Source: Sanderia malayensis (taxonomy: Eukaryota > Cnidaria > Scyphozoa > Semaeostomeae > Pelagiidae). Taken from it: DNA of 64,000 nt. The stretch spans positions 1 to 64,000 of the forward strand of contig RQOL01000807.1 of assembly GCA_013076295.1 (NCBI GenBank), in the 5' to 3' direction. Every line of letters starts with the position of its first letter. The first letter of the stretch is position 1. The notes beneath the pieces are model-generated. The model made no database searches and was not told the DNA's origin. It worked only from the letters and a program-made list of their open reading frames with translations. Position numbers and translations under genes: made by a program. Shown here in pieces: positions 1 through 12,617 of this stretch.

Positions 1-97
1 TGAAATTTTGTTATGTATTCATGAAGATAAACAATATTTTTTTCATCTCTATTTTATAATTTATCCACTAGTTATTAAATAATGTTATATGTTTCAG

Positions 98-2126
98 CTC
101 TTGAAGAAGAAGCTTCGATTGCTCCCCTGCGTAAGTTAAAGTGTTTCTACTCTTTATTCATCGTTATTCGTTATTTCAATACCCTAAATCCTCGAATTAG
201 CCCCCTGTTGGCTTATTTATTTTAGAGACCTCATATATTACAATTTATAATTGTTTTATATACAAAGGCATGAATTTTTTGTTGTATAACTCTGTAAAAC
301 CCCATTGGGAACCTAAGAGAGCAAATATCCACATGTTAGGTATGGGGTTATTGGAGGGGGGATCAATTCGAGGATTTACGGTATTCTGGTTTCTTGTACT
401 TGAAAAGTAATGAATACAGTCAACTCTGTCTAATTCGAACTTGTGTAATTCGAACTTTTACTAATTCGAACCAAATTCTGTGGTCCCTTGAAAAATTCCT
501 AACAAACCCTTATAAAAAACCTCTATAATTCGAACCTCTGTAATTTGAACTTTCTGTAATTCGACCATTTCTTTTTGTCCCCTCAAAGAAAAAACCTCTG
601 TAATTCGAACTTTGTGTTAATCTCAGTTAATCTCAGTTAATTACCTGATGACAGAACTTCTTTTTTGCTCTTGTCTCTGGCAAGCCCATTGAAGCTTGCA
701 TCATTGGGCAAATTGACACAAATTGACTTACTGGGACTTAGTACGGGATGCCAGACAGTGATTTTTACGACCAAGTTTAAGCGTGGCACTTTCTAGAAGT
801 TGGATTCGATCAGTTGAACTTTATCAATGGCACTAATTAAAGTACCCGAACCTGTCAAGCTCATTGCAGACGCACAGGAGGTATTAAGGCCAATATAAAC
901 GAAATTTCAATTCCTTTCGATGCTGAACTGCCGGCTATTGTTACAAAAAATTGGAGCATTCTATCTCATGAAAAAGGTTATCACGTGTACCAAAGTGTAT
1001 GAAGACCTGTATCATTAATAAAGCTTTAGAAGCTAAAAGACAACCAGAGAACCCAACGGATAAATATGCCGTGGGTGTGCTCAAAGATGACAAAGTTTGG
1101 GACACTTAGACAAAGGCAGTAATGAACGCTTTGCAAAACAATTTTCCATGTTGTGACGTGATCCATATATTTTTGTTTTCTATTATAATAATTAATAAAC
1201 TGTTTTGCTTCTTTGAAATGCCTTTAGTCCATAACAATGGTCATAAAAATATAGTTTATGGCCATAAAACGGAGATATGGGGATAACTAGGGGTAAAATA
1301 TGGCACTTACATGAAAACTTGTATAATTCGAACTTTCTGTAATTCGAACAAATTTGGATTCCCCCATAGAGTTCGAATTAGACAGAGTTGACTGTATACC
1401 TATTTTCCCCAAAGAGAGCCAAAATCTATTAAAGAGAAAGTTGACAACTACGAGTTTCCATCTGTTGTATTTATTGCTTTTGTTTTAAGTAATACTCACA
1501 ATGTTTTTCTTGCAAGTTTTTTTTGGAAAATCGAGAATAGTTGAGTGTTTACGTCTTTCAGGTTCAAGTAATTTTCATGTTTTTGGAAGAAAAGGTATGC
1601 CACAGTACATCGAGGATAAACTGCTCTTTTTCTGCAGTTTGAACATAATGTCAACGTGCCAATTTTAATCGTTTCAGAACTACCCAATCAAAGCACTGAA
1701 TTTTCATTGAGTATAATATTATTTTTCTTCACTGCTTTCTTTGCATTACATATTATTAAAATAGATAATTAGTATATATGTGCATATAGATATTATATAT
1801 GCACATATATACTATATATAGTATAGTATAGCATAGTGTCAATTGTTTTTTGAGGTGTTTCCTACTTTGTAAATGGTGAAGCTGTGGCTGTAGGCCATGC
1901 TCAACCTTCATGAGCTCAAATTCACGGCCGAGATTTGGCACCAGGGTGCATATGTGTGCAGGTTTTGGGCACAACAAAAAATTGCAAGTTTTACAAAGCG
2001 CCATTTCCGATCAATGACGAAAATGAAAATACATATTTAAGAGATGGTTGCTTTTACGCTCTCCCCGTAAAAGATCTCCGAAAAAATCTTTTTATTGAAG
2101 GACGTTTAGTTTACAGATCGCTGTAA
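98..2126 (+). CDS. Candidate 3' exons of an unrecognised multi-exon gene
   Basis: I do not recognise the product. Three short stretches each have a good acceptor (TTTCAG) and a GT donor: 98-130, 1562-1594 and 1678-1710. All are exactly 33 bp and they join in one open phase (each junction splits a codon after base 1), giving a peptide beginning LEEEASIAPLRSS. A further open exon-like block runs from a CAG acceptor at 1961 to a TAA at 2124-2126 and ends in LFIEGRLVYRSL. Its best reading frame does not follow the phase of the third exon, so an exon is missing from the model or the block is separate. Two transposons (182-381 and 417-1394) lie in the first intron. The gene would begin left of the window. 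This is the only candidate non-transposon gene here, and it is weak. Confidence 0.3.
182..381. mobile_element. Short TA-flanked inverted-repeat element (mariner-type MITE)
   Basis: The ends are inverted copies of a CCSTAAATCCTCGAATT motif, flanked by TA on both sides (180-181 and 382-383). There is no coding potential. The same termini bound the interrupted element at 18,359-24,346, so this is a repeated family. TA flanks and short inverted ends suit a non-autonomous Tc1/mariner-type element; the superfamily assignment is inference. Confidence 0.6.
417..1394. mobile_element. Tigger/pogo-like non-autonomous transposon
   Basis: The termini are inverted copies starting CAGTCAACTCTGTCTAATTC and are flanked by TA (415-416 and 1395-1396). 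CAGT ends with a TA duplication are usual for pogo/Tigger elements. Variants of taattcgaac recur in the outer part of the left side (about 431-610). No transposase remains. The interior holds a decayed coding stretch (see 960-1160). Confidence 0.7.
960..1160 (+). pseudogene. Decayed HIRAN-like coding fragment inside the Tigger-like element
   Basis: Across two frames the strand reads GYHVYQSV, then after a stop and a frame change ALEAKRQPENPTDKYAVGVL. This resembles the G-Y-H-V-Y ... N-x-x-D-x-YAVAV pattern of HIRAN-type domains. It is frameshifted, carries stops, and ends in a TAG after VWDT. It may be a captured exon or the relic of a fuller element. The similarity is from memory and is modest. 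Confidence 0.3.
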
Positions 2127-2710
2127 ATATTTTAGTTCATATTAATGTTTTATTTTAATCGGCATGTTTATGCCTTCATTTGCTATAGTTCTTAATATGA
2201 ACTGTTTTGTACATATTTTACTCAGTGTTTTTGTGTCTTTTTTTAAACAATACTTTGACTTCACATATCACTTATTTGTACCAGTGGTGTAATAGGTAAA
2301 TTTGTGGAACGGCATCAATAGGATTAAATTTTTGAGACCAGATCAGTTCAGATTAGTCAATCAACTTTTTGTATTTTGCAAACAAATGTAGTTTTTGAAA
2401 GCAATAGAAAAACAATACCAAGTCCCCTCCTTTTATGATCCTACTTATAGACTGTCACAAATGCAGTAAAACCTTCTCCGAGGCGTAATAGAGCCCCAAC
2501 GGTTGCAAGTTTAGAGGCAGCTTAACCAAGTTAAACAACATATCTTTAAATAAAATCAGCAATGTGTTTATTTCTAAATTACAATGTGAAATAGAAAACT
2601 GACTTACAGAAAGTTGAATCTTTATTATCCTGTTGTTGCTCTTGAAATGTTATGTTTGTCGCTTACCGACTTTGCTGCAAAGTACACCATAAAAACTAAC
2701 AATCATTCGT
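2127..2710. other. No recognisable gene
   Basis: AT-rich sequence with stops in all frames. I see no repeat structure or domain in it. Confidence 0.5.
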
Positions 2711-2882
2711 CAATAGGCTTATTAACTAAAGCATTTTAACATAAATGTTACTGTTGCGGTAAGTCTGGCAATTGCACCCCCCTGCCCCAAAAATGTTTTT
2801 GAATTTTGCCATTTAATGGGGCTTCCCTCGTGTGTTTTTCAGTAACATTTATGTTAAAATGTGTTAGTTAATAAGCCTATTG
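2711..2882. repeat. 172-bp inverted-repeat element
   Basis: The roughly 43-bp arms 2711-2753 and 2840-2882 are near-perfect inverted copies (caataggcttattaact... and its complement) around an 87-bp spacer. The size and structure suit a small MITE. I see no clear target duplication. Confidence 0.6.
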
Positions 2883-2885
2883 TAA

Positions 2886-3015
2886 TAGGCTTATTATATT
2901 ATATTATATCTTTTATTATATAATATATTATATAATATTATTATATAATATATTATATAATATTATTATATATTATTATTATATATATTATATTATATTA
3001 TATATTATATTATAA
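2886..3015. repeat. AT-only low-complexity tract (TTATATAA-type)
   Basis: About 130 bases built almost entirely of TTATATAATAT variants, directly after the inverted-repeat element. Confidence 0.9.
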
Positions 3016-3510
3016 TAAACAAAACATTGTGAGAACTGAAATAACTTAACATTAATATTTCACTTAATATTTGTTATGGAAATAATTCAATCAGCAGCAT
3101 TGTGGGAGCATCTTCCTTTTCACTTGTGGGGGGAGCAGGCTGAAAACTAAATGTCCGACCAATGACACTTTCTGGCCAAAGTATTACGGTGATCCGAAGA
3201 AAGTTTAACAGAATATCAAATTAACGGTAGTGTATCCACGATTACATAGCAAGCTTAACTAACTTGCGCAATTTTGAAGTAAATGTTTGTCAGAAGGCTT
3301 AAACCAATGGCCACAGCGTTTCTGACTTTAATTCTTTTTAAAGAAACGTTTAATCAAAAATACAATGTTGAAATAATGTATATACACAATGCAAAACTTA
3401 CTTTGGCATAAACACACATGTGATAATAATACGCTTCACTGTCTAATTTGTTCGTTTGTTTCAAAAGGTGGGAGGGATTGTTTAATCACAATGTTTAATC
3501 ATTAACTTGG
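3016..3510. other. No recognisable gene; possible 3' flank of the KDZ element
   Basis: Non-coding sequence between the AT tract and the stop codon of the minus-strand KDZ gene. If the KDZ gene lies in an element, its terminal repeat should be here, but I could not find a matching inverted copy beyond 9,240. Confidence 0.4.
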
Positions 3511-5894
3511 TCATATAAGTAACTCTGCGTCCATAGTTTCATCATCTGATGATTCATCATCATTTTCGCTAGCTTCGATAGTAGCACTGCTATCTCCTGA
3601 TGACAGATCAGACAGAATCACATGTTCTACATCGGGACATAGAGAGAACCAAGAGCTACCAAGTGCCAATTGCTTCGCGCAAAATAACATTCCTGATTTT
3701 ATTAAAGCCAACTTTCCTGCCACTATGGCTGGGGATGTTTTCTCAGTAAAATATCGCTGCTGGAAGCAAAAAGCAGAACAGTAAAGGACTAAAAAAATAA
3801 ACATTAACACAAAATTAATAAAATTTACAATAAAAATACTATACTTCGACAAATGAACTAACAGTGGCAGTCTCTGTTGGCAATCCAACTTTATCCATTA
3901 AATAACTTTCATCATCATTACTTGCTTCTTCTGAAATAAAAATAATATAATTTGTATTCATACAGGTATTATAAATTGACAACCTGAAGAAGATTATTTA
4001 CCTAATTACCTTGCATTTGCTGACAAGCTCTTTCGAGTTTGGGCAATAAATTATTTTTATAATAGGACATGTACAACTTCATCTCTTTGTTAACCAGAAG
4101 CAGTTCCTCATTGAGATGCTCGATGGTGATGTGGAGAACAAGCAACACATGCCTCACATCGGAAGGAACATTTACTAAAAAAGGGAAAATTTATGTAAAT
4201 AATCATAACCTTGCACGTGTCCTAATATAGTAAAATCACCAAACGAACTTGCTTGAATTTATTATATGTTTAAATATACAGTAACAACTCTATTATTCCC
4301 CGGGGCCTTATTTAATTTTTGATGTTTTAAGAAGGAGCTTATTGGAGTGGAGACCTAATGGAGAGGGGAGGCTTTATAAAATTCTTGTTTTAAATTCAGA
4401 AAAGTTTTGGTGCGCAAAATAACTGAATAATTATTTTTATGAGCTTCAATGGTGTAAGCAATCAAAATTTCACCGTTGTTTGCAATTTTAGGAGCAATAG
4501 GGGAGGGGGCTTAATAACGAGAGGACTTAACAGAGCTTTTACAGTATGTACATATGTACCTTTATCCGTAATAGCATTTACGGCCTTCCATGGATAGTTA
4601 CCAGAGTAACATATATCTTCGGTCAGAGTTACGGACTTACACAATGACCGACAGTTGGCATTGCAGTCCTTTATCAATGAAGACAACGATTCCTTAAGTT
4701 GAGAAATCTTCACTCTGATTTTTCGACGTTTTTTACTACTGTCTACAAAGTAATAAAGTAAATTTATGGAAAACATGGCTAAAACTTGTAGCACTAGTCA
4801 TTGAGAAATGGTGCACAGTACTAAATGTAGCATATCAAGAGAGTAATCTTCATGATGGCCACGCAAACATATATCTGGAAAAATAACCTTATTTCCTACG
4901 CTACTGTAGCACAATGTTATAAATGTAATTACGATGAAATTGGACTATTTACCTGCGAGTTTGTTCAGGTTGAATGCCATGCGATGAATAATTTAGCAGT
5001 TGCTTCGATGTGTTGCTCATGAATCCTGGTAAGTTTTAGAATTGAAGATTGTTTAACATCATCGGAAAATGACGAAGCTTCATTATTGCGCTGTATGTAC
5101 GCAGCTAGAATTTTCTGCAAGGACTTCGATAAGCACGGCACTTTCAAGGAATTGATTTTCAAAGAAATCGGTTGGAGGTTTCTGCACACATGCTCCGTCT
5201 GCTGTGGTAACTTGCCTTTCTCTGACAGAACCATGAACAGCAGTAAAAGCTCTTCGTCCTTGGACAGTTGCACTGGCGTAGCCATGTTGCTACAAACTGA
5301 AATGCACAGAGACAATTAAGTCTTTCACTGCATGCAAATGCATGGTAACACTATAAAGTTGGCACTGATAGTTCATTACCTTTTGCATTGAAAACAGCAT
5401 TTCGTTTCCACTCCATAAACATACTTCTCTCATTGGAAATTCCATGCTCTGCAAGTTTCACCTGGAGTTCAGTCTCTACCTTTGTTTTCTTTTGATATGT
5501 CTGTAACAAAATTAACAGTGATGGCTCACAAATTGACAATGACATAGTAACACGTTAAAAATAGCATAAGCAATACAACATGTCAAACAAGAACAAGAAC
5601 TATCTGCTTAAATTTCTTAAAAAGATCTTCTGCAAGTTTCCGAATCTTTCTGCGATTCCATGCCAAAACATGTTCGGTTATAACTTCATTTTTTTTTTTT
5701 TTTTTAAATTTTTTAACCTTATCATTTGGACTTTTCATGTACTTGTATTCTTCTTATTTTTCTATTTTACTAAACCTCTTAGTTAGATTATTTTATTACC
5801 TTCTGGTTTCTTAGCTATTTGTTAGACAGGACGTTTATTAATAGCAATATTTTTATATTGAAAAACTTATCCTGTATAAAAATTTGTTATAATA

Positions 5895-5929
<35 letters not shown>

Positions 5930-8900
5930 TTCTTCCTAAAACGGCAGATAAAACATTACTGCAAAAACTGTTAATTAAGTATGGAAACACATTTCTATAG
6001 TGGATCACTTTTTACTTAACTAAGCATAAATAACAATGAGATATTACCCTCTGGTAACATATACTTTGTTGTTGAACCTATCCTTGAAAGGTAACTGAAG
6101 ATTTGCTCATCTTCTTCCCCAGCTGTATACCCAGATCCGTTACTCCAAAGACCTCCAAACAAAATCTTCAAAGAAACTAAAATAAAATTAATTTAATGAT
6201 GAAAAGATATTATCTTCTCATTTAATGAAAAGATATTATCTTCTCATTAAACTATTTTATTATATCTTTAACATAATGTATATTTGAACAAACTATGGAA
6301 GCAAAGAATATTATCCAATTAATTAGTCATATACCTCACATTCAGGCGGGTGACCTTTTGCGTGCATCATGCCCAACACGCACTCAGTCTTACTAAGAAG
6401 ATCTGCATCTACTTTTTTTAGCCATTTGCTATATTTACATGCAACATCGCTGTATACGTAGGAAAGGTGTTGATGAACAAAGAAGTTTTTCTGTATGTAA
6501 TATGCGTAACCGAAAATCTCTCCCCTAAACATATTCACAGCCTTTTGTGCAATTCTGTGACGACCTGATGCAACTTGAATTTCCGTGAATTTCCGTGTCT
6601 TATTTGAAGCAGCCTTCCATGTTGATGTACCGCAAAAGTTGTCAGGCTGCAAAGCATATCATTAACGCATGTAATCATTAATGCTATTAGTGCTGAAGCA
6701 TACAACATTCTCCACAAAATAGAAGCTGAAAGCAAAGCAATAAAACCAACGCAAAACATACCTGTATCTTCTTTACATTTGGATCATCATAAAGGCTCTG
6801 CATCACAGCATCAACTTCTGCATCATCGTAAATGAATGCATCGCCATAGTACGGTTTGGTTCGAGTGCTGTGCCAAAATAAAATAAAACATGAAATCCAA
6901 AATCCAATATGCAGTATTATGCTGCAATTCGTTAATCACAATACTTTGGTAGTTAATTGAAGATGGAATTATTGAACTAAAAAAAATAACAAAAAAATAA
7001 TAGCATACTTTCCAGATCGTTTATATCTGTAAAGTTTACAGTTTCCATCAATGTGTGACGCATATTGTCCGATTTCACAAGGCGGGCAAGCCATCCAGTC
7101 CATCCCTCTGATCCTGTCTTTTCAAACTGACAAAATTTCCCTTCATGAAAGCTTCTGGCAAATGTCGTCTTGTTGACAGCACCACACTTTAAAGAAATCA
7201 TTAAAAAAAATTTAAAGTAACAGTCTCAACAGGAAAAACACCCTTTTATCAACACTCCAAAATATTGTAGAGAAACTTGAATTAACTTCAATCAACTGAA
7301 AACTCTTTTGTAAGTACCCGGTTTCTTTCCGATGATATATCTTCAGGGCTTTGCACAAATGAAGATTGTGATGAGCCTGGCATACTCAACTCCAAATGAT
7401 TCCAAAAATCAAATAAATCTAAATCAAATATGTACACTATGTTTTCGGTGGTTCGTGGCCAATACCCAGATTTTACAATACATTCAACAGTAAATGGATT
7501 ATAAATCTCCATGCAATCCATGCAAGTTAAATCAAATTTTGGAAGATCGAATCGTCCTGCAAAAAACAAAAGAACATTTTAACAACCAAAATAGCAGCTT
7601 TATACATGAAGCAACAAACAGCAAAAAAATCAACAAGGAAGATCAAAACATACCAGCTTTATTTACAACAATGCACTTTTTTGGCCTTGTATTCACAATA
7701 AATCTTTTAAAGTTTCCACAGCGACAAATTGGCATCTTCATATCTAAAACTTTATCTGTGAAACAATATTGATGTTATTTAATACTGGACAATAAAGTTA
7801 CATAACAACAAACTTAAGTTAAAGTATGTAATATTTGCCCTTGAGATGTAGGCATAAAATTTCATGAGATGCAGCTGCAAACTAGATGCATCTTGTTAAA
7901 AACTTTCTGTAAAGCAGACACTGCTTGCCCTCTGAAGTAATCAATGTAAATAAATTCATTGCAATAAAAAATTTTATAATGGAAAAGCCATGTGCTTCTC
8001 CGGGTATGTGCCTGTCTTGGATATACAATAACGATGTGGCCACCTCAAATTCAAAGCAATGGCATTACCAATATTAATAACTGATCCACTTTCATTGACT
8101 GACTCCAGTGTGTTTAGGTACCGAAATGATCCATCTGCCCACAGCAAACGATCATGAAATGGCTGTTGACTGTAGCGCTCTTTGTCGCATGCACCACAAA
8201 GAAACTCTATGCTTTTGCAGTCTGGAGACTTGATAAATGCTTTGTTGCTTTCACACTCCATGCATATCTGTCCATCATCCATAAAAACTGTCTAAAATAG
8301 ATACAAAGATATTCTGCCGTATAGCCTCCCACTTTGACTGAGATTCTTCTTCTCTCTGCTCCCATTCTGTTTTCTCTGGCTTTTCAACATGATAAGTCTT
8401 CAGAAGATCATGGCACTCAGTAATAAGATTTTGAAGATCTAAAAAAGATTTTACATTCACTTTTAGCTACCTCATTATCAAGCATCATCATTTACTACTA
8501 GCATTACTGAGTACAGTTACATTTAATACTATTTAAAACCAGTAAGAAACATTAAAAATTGTACACAATGTTATTTACCTAGGTGACTAAAATCTTCTGA
8601 ATGGTCTGCTATATCCTCCCATATATCACCTGCATCGAACGCATCATTATCAGTGTTACCAGGTGCTAACAAGAAAAGAATTCTTGATGTTTAAAACCAA
8701 AGCAGATAATATGAATTAATTCATATGACTGAAAAAATAAAAAAAACCTTGGTTTGTCATCTGATTAGCATTAGAGGCGGAAAGTTTCTTTTGTGTCATT
8801 TTCTTTCGGTTATGCCTGACACTGTGGCGATTTCGACGTCCCATGACAGGATCAATAGATGATACTTTTGTGTGAGACTTTGGCTGCTTTGGAATTTTTG

Positions 8901-9233
8901 GTGGTTTTAATTTGTTCATCACACTTTCAGCCTCTGCCATAAGTTCATCAATGGACTTTTTTCTCCTGCTTTTTCTTACGGCTACTAAACAAACCAAACC
9001 CTAAGAAATTGCCATGAGTGTAAGCCGTGCATTTATTTGAAAAGCCATAATCACATTTATATATATTGGGTGTAGATGACTTATAGTTTTAGAGATTCAC
9101 TCCAATATATACCTCTTGCATTATGATGATGATGTTTAATTGCATAATATTATGATCAGCTTGGCTTTAAATGTAATATAGACCTACCTTTTTTATCAAC
9201 ACCACTGCAAGATGGGCCTGCTCTGTCAGCCAT
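3511..9233 (-). pseudogene. KDZ (Kyakuja-Dileera-Zisupton) family transposase gene, multi-exon, apparently frameshifted
   Basis: A DDE transposase of the KDZ class, read from ATG at 9233 (MADRAGPSCSGVDKK) through about a dozen exons to a stop at 3511. Ordered landmarks: a basic exon (8984-8748); a Cys cluster, ICMECES ... FLCGACDKERY (about 8265-8170); MPICRCGNFKRF (about 7730); CMDCMEIYNP ... GYWP (7567-7290); CPPCEIGQYASHIDGNCKLY (about 7030-7090); SDVACKYSKWL and MMHAKGHPPECE (6655-6327); and GEEDEQIFSYLSR (about 6120-6080). These match the Cys motifs and the D (DGN), D (SDVACK) and E (GEEDEQ) catalytic blocks I know for KDZ proteins. Downstream exons encode helical, then acidic tails, ending DAELLI. 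The frame breaks near 7130 (between FCQFEK and RGMDWM) and near 8290, so the copy is probably dead unless these are sequence errors. Flanking terminal repeats were not found. Confidence 0.85.
5888..5930. repeat. (AAT)n microsatellite in a KDZ intron
   Basis: A run of AAT/ATA triplets interrupted once near its start. It lies between two KDZ exons. Confidence 0.9.
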
Positions 9234-9239
9234 TTTCAA

Positions 9240-10067
9240 AATCTTTGTAGCAATAAGATACTTCTATAAAGTACAACATGCGCATAAACATGAAATATGA
9301 AAGAAAAAACGCTAGGAAATTCAAACGGATTATTGCAATTTCTCTGGCATATATCAATCCAAAATAACTATCACAAATAACAATAAATATACACGTCTAA
9401 TTGCACAAAATGACAAAACATTTAATACCCTTGAAATAGAAAAGCATCAGCTTTAATACTAATTCATTACAAATGTAATCTCATGCATGTGGAGGTAAAA
9501 CAAGACAAAACTAAACTAGGATATTTAAGAAACAAATTGTGGGTACCTATGTAAGGCCTAAAATAAAATAAATCTAAACAAAAATAACACATCTTGCCTT
9601 GTTTATACATTTGAGGGGAAAAAACTGCGAAACGTCTCTGGCATCGATCAGCAACCTACGAATAAAAACCTAATCAGCAACATATTTGAGCATTTGTCAA
9701 AAAATAAACTATTTATTCAATGGTACTTTTGGAGTAAATCGTGCCAAGAAGTCAGCCACGTGCTGTAATCTCTATAGCAGCAAGTCACCTTGACAACAAC
9801 CTCTTTTCCATTCTTTACAAATTATTGTAAAACGCCATGCAAAATTGTGCCATAAGATATGACATACTCTGTCATTTTCTTTCAAAATGGAGAATTGACG
9901 GCATTTGTCATATTTGACCATGAGACTGACCTGAAATGACAATGTATTACCTACATAATTTTAATTCAAATGAAATACTTGCACAATATCAAACCTCATT
10001 GTTATGACATATGTATATTAGTCAAGTTAAATTGAACTTACGACTTACATTAATTAGCGTGAAGCGT
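9240..10067. other. No recognisable gene; 5' flank of the KDZ gene
   Basis: AT-rich sequence with no long ORF. It separates the KDZ start codon from the first Helitron remnant. If KDZ is mobile here, its upstream end should lie in this stretch. Confidence 0.4.
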
Positions 10068-10136
10068 GCCAACCAGATTAAGCTTTTTTTACTTGACGGG
10101 GTGGGGCGAACGAGCGAAGCGAGTGATGACCCCTAG
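10068..10136 (+). mobile_element. Helitron 3'-end remnant
   Basis: It carries the family 3' signature: gtgaagcgtgccaaccagat, aagcttt, acttgacggg, then a GGGG...CCCC stem closing directly on CTAG (10133-10136). The next base starts a new Helitron 5' end, so the two are joined head to tail with no base between them. Confidence 0.65.
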
Positions 10137-12617
10137 TCTAATATATATATTCTACGGAGTCACGTGATGACGCACTTTCCCTGCCAAAAACAATAGATTC
10201 GACCCGAAACAATAGGTCGAACGCCTCAAAACAATGGGCCGAAACGGCGAACCGTGTAATCAAAAAGGCTTTTTTGTTTGTACATTTATTGCGCTAAATT
10301 TCAAATGGAAAGTGCCAATTATTAATTAGACCAAGGTTATCTATTTTTGGTTTCGATTTTTCAAAGTTCTTTTGATTTATTTCAATAATTAATTCTGCTA
10401 ATTGTGCTATCACGAAAAAACTACGGTTTACGCTGGCGAAACTTTCTAATTTGCGTCGCGAACTCCATATTCGAAGAGAGTATTCGCCTTTCACGTGACC
10501 CGTTTCGCCTTTTTCTGCAAGTTGATTGGCTCTTTTCGCGCGACCCACGTGGGTTGTCAATCGTTTTTCGCCTTCGGCTTGCAACAGGTACTTTTGGAGA
10601 AGACGCGTGTTTTTGTTTTGCATACAAAGGGCGCCTTTCAAAGTGTTTTACCACCTTAATTATCTTTGCAAAAAGCTGCCATTTGTTTCAAAGACCCTGG
10701 AGAGTTGCAGGAAACAATAGAAAACACAGGTTATAGCTTTGTTTTGTATTTTAAGTTCAAATAGTTGTTATTTTTGTGATAGATGGTGCTTCGGCATGCT
10801 TGCAACGCTTGCTTAGGCCCAATCAAAACAAAGTCAAAGTTATGAATTTTTCAGGCACTATTTGTACGATTTTCCTCATTTAAACTTTCGACAAGTGTTT
10901 GTATGTTTTCATAGTAGGTATAGTAGGCATGAGCGTAAGCAATGCAGCGCACGAAGTGCGCCCTATCAATCAATGTTTGTTGATAATAGATAGACAGGCT
11001 AGCGCAGCGAGCTAACCCATTGTACGTGGGGCTGAAAGGGGCATGAGCGTAAGCGAATGCAGCGCACGAAGTGCGCCCTATCAATCAATGTTTATTGATA
11101 ATAGATGGACAGGCGAGCGCAGCGAGCTAACCCATTGTACGTGGGGCTGAAGGGGCATGAGCATAAGCGAATGCAGCGCACGAAGTGCGCCCTATCAATC
11201 AATGTTTCTTGATAATAGATAGACAGGCTAGCGCAGCGAGCTAACCCATTGTACGTGGGGCTGAAGGGGCATGAGCGTGAGCGAATGCAGCGCACGAAGT
11301 GCGCCCTATCAATCAATGTTTATTGATAATAGATGGACAGGCGAGCGCAGCGAGCTAACCCATTGTACGTGGGGCTGAAGGGGCATGAGCGTAAGCGAAT
11401 GCAGCGCACGAAGTGCGCCTTATCAATCAATGTTTCTTGATAATAGATAGACAGGCGAGCGCAGCGAGCTAACCCATTGTATGTGGGGCTGAAAGGGGCA
11501 TGAGCGTAAGCAATGCAGCGCACGAAGTGCGCCCTATCAATCAATGTTTATTGATAATAGATAGACAGGCTAGCGCAGCGAGCTAACCCATTGTACGTGG
11601 GGCTGAAGGGGCATGAGCGTAAGCGAATGCAGCGCACGGAGTGCGCCCTATCAATCAATGTTTATTGATAATAGATGGACAGGCGAGCGCAGCGAGCTAA
11701 CCCATTGTACGTGGGGCTGAAGGGGCATGAGCATAAGCGAATGCAGCGCACGAAATGCGCCCTATCAATCAATGTTTCTTGATAATAGATAGACAGGCGA
11801 GCGCAGCGAGCTAACCCATTGTACGTGGGGCTGAAAGGGGCATGAGCGTAAGCGAATGCAGCGCACGCAGTGCGCCCTATCAATCAATGTTTCTTTATAA
11901 TAGATAGACAGGCGAGCGCAGCGAGCTAACCCATTGTACGTGGGGCTGAAAGGGGCATGAGCGTAAGCGAATGCAGCGCACGAAGTGCGCCCTATCAATC
12001 AATGTTTCTTTATAATATACAACATATATAATAGATACAACATATATAATAGATATAGTATGATAGAAGATAGCATTGAATGATTATATATATATAGTAT
12101 GAAACAGTATAGTATTGCATGGTTATGTATAGTATTTTTTGGTATGATGTAGCATTGTATTTATATTCCTATTTTAAGTGTTGCATTTAATAGCAAGTTC
12201 AAGCAGTTTTTTAAATCTTTGTAGGCAATCATATGTGCTCCAATTTGTTAATTTATTTCCATACTTTGTAGTACCCTTCGTTGATAAATACACAGAGAAT
12301 GAAGAAAATGCACGATTGATGATAGAATATTAAGAAAACACACAACAAAGGTTCAAAGGACATGACTTGAATTTATAACTTATAGTAGTAAATTATAGTT
12401 GCAACAAAAACTGTATATCTTACAACATAAATGTACTATTTACCTGAATATAATTTGCCAGTGAAGCGTGCAACATTACATATGCTTCTCTTGAAAAGTC
12501 TTCATTTTCTGTAGTCATTTCTCATAACTAAATTTCTGACTATCAGGCCACTACCATAGGGTTTCTACCAACGCATTCTGTGACATTTCCAGGAGGCCTC
12601 CATTTCAGTTATCTATA
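10137..12617 (+). mobile_element. Helitron copy B, 5' part only (truncated or interrupted)
   Basis: It starts TCTAATATATATATTCTACG and shows the family 5' block with AACAATAGATTCGACCC, GGTCGAACG and a CACGTGA site. It matches, in inverse orientation, the 5' 2.3 kb of the large Helitron (42,660 down to about 40,330), including the tandem array and the stretch with catttccaggaggcctc. Homology stops at ttatctata (12617), where another Helitron 5' end begins at an A^T. No 3' end of its own was found. Confidence 0.7.
10925..12013. repeat. Tandem array, about 113-bp unit, roughly 9-10 copies
   Basis: Each unit runs gcatgagcgtaagcgaatgc, gcgcacgaagtgcgc, a poly-site caatcaatgtttattgata, agcgcagcgagctaacccat and tgtacgtggggctgaaagg. 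The GCGCAC-gaa-GTGCGC core is a perfect hairpin with a 3-nt loop. Copies differ by single bases. The same unit recurs inverted at 40,960-41,270 and 31,100-31,310. The short ORFs across it are by-products of the repeat. Confidence 0.9.

Noticed and set aside
2886..3015. AT tract considered as an origin or scaffold-attachment site
   Set aside because: Simple TTATATAA repetition with no further signal supporting a function.
10851..11998. A series of 73-77-codon ORFs with repeated RAHFVRCI / SPTYNGLARCARLSIYY peptides
   Set aside because: They are translations of the 113-bp tandem DNA repeat in Helitron copy B. They open in step with the repeat and have no start or splice context of their own.
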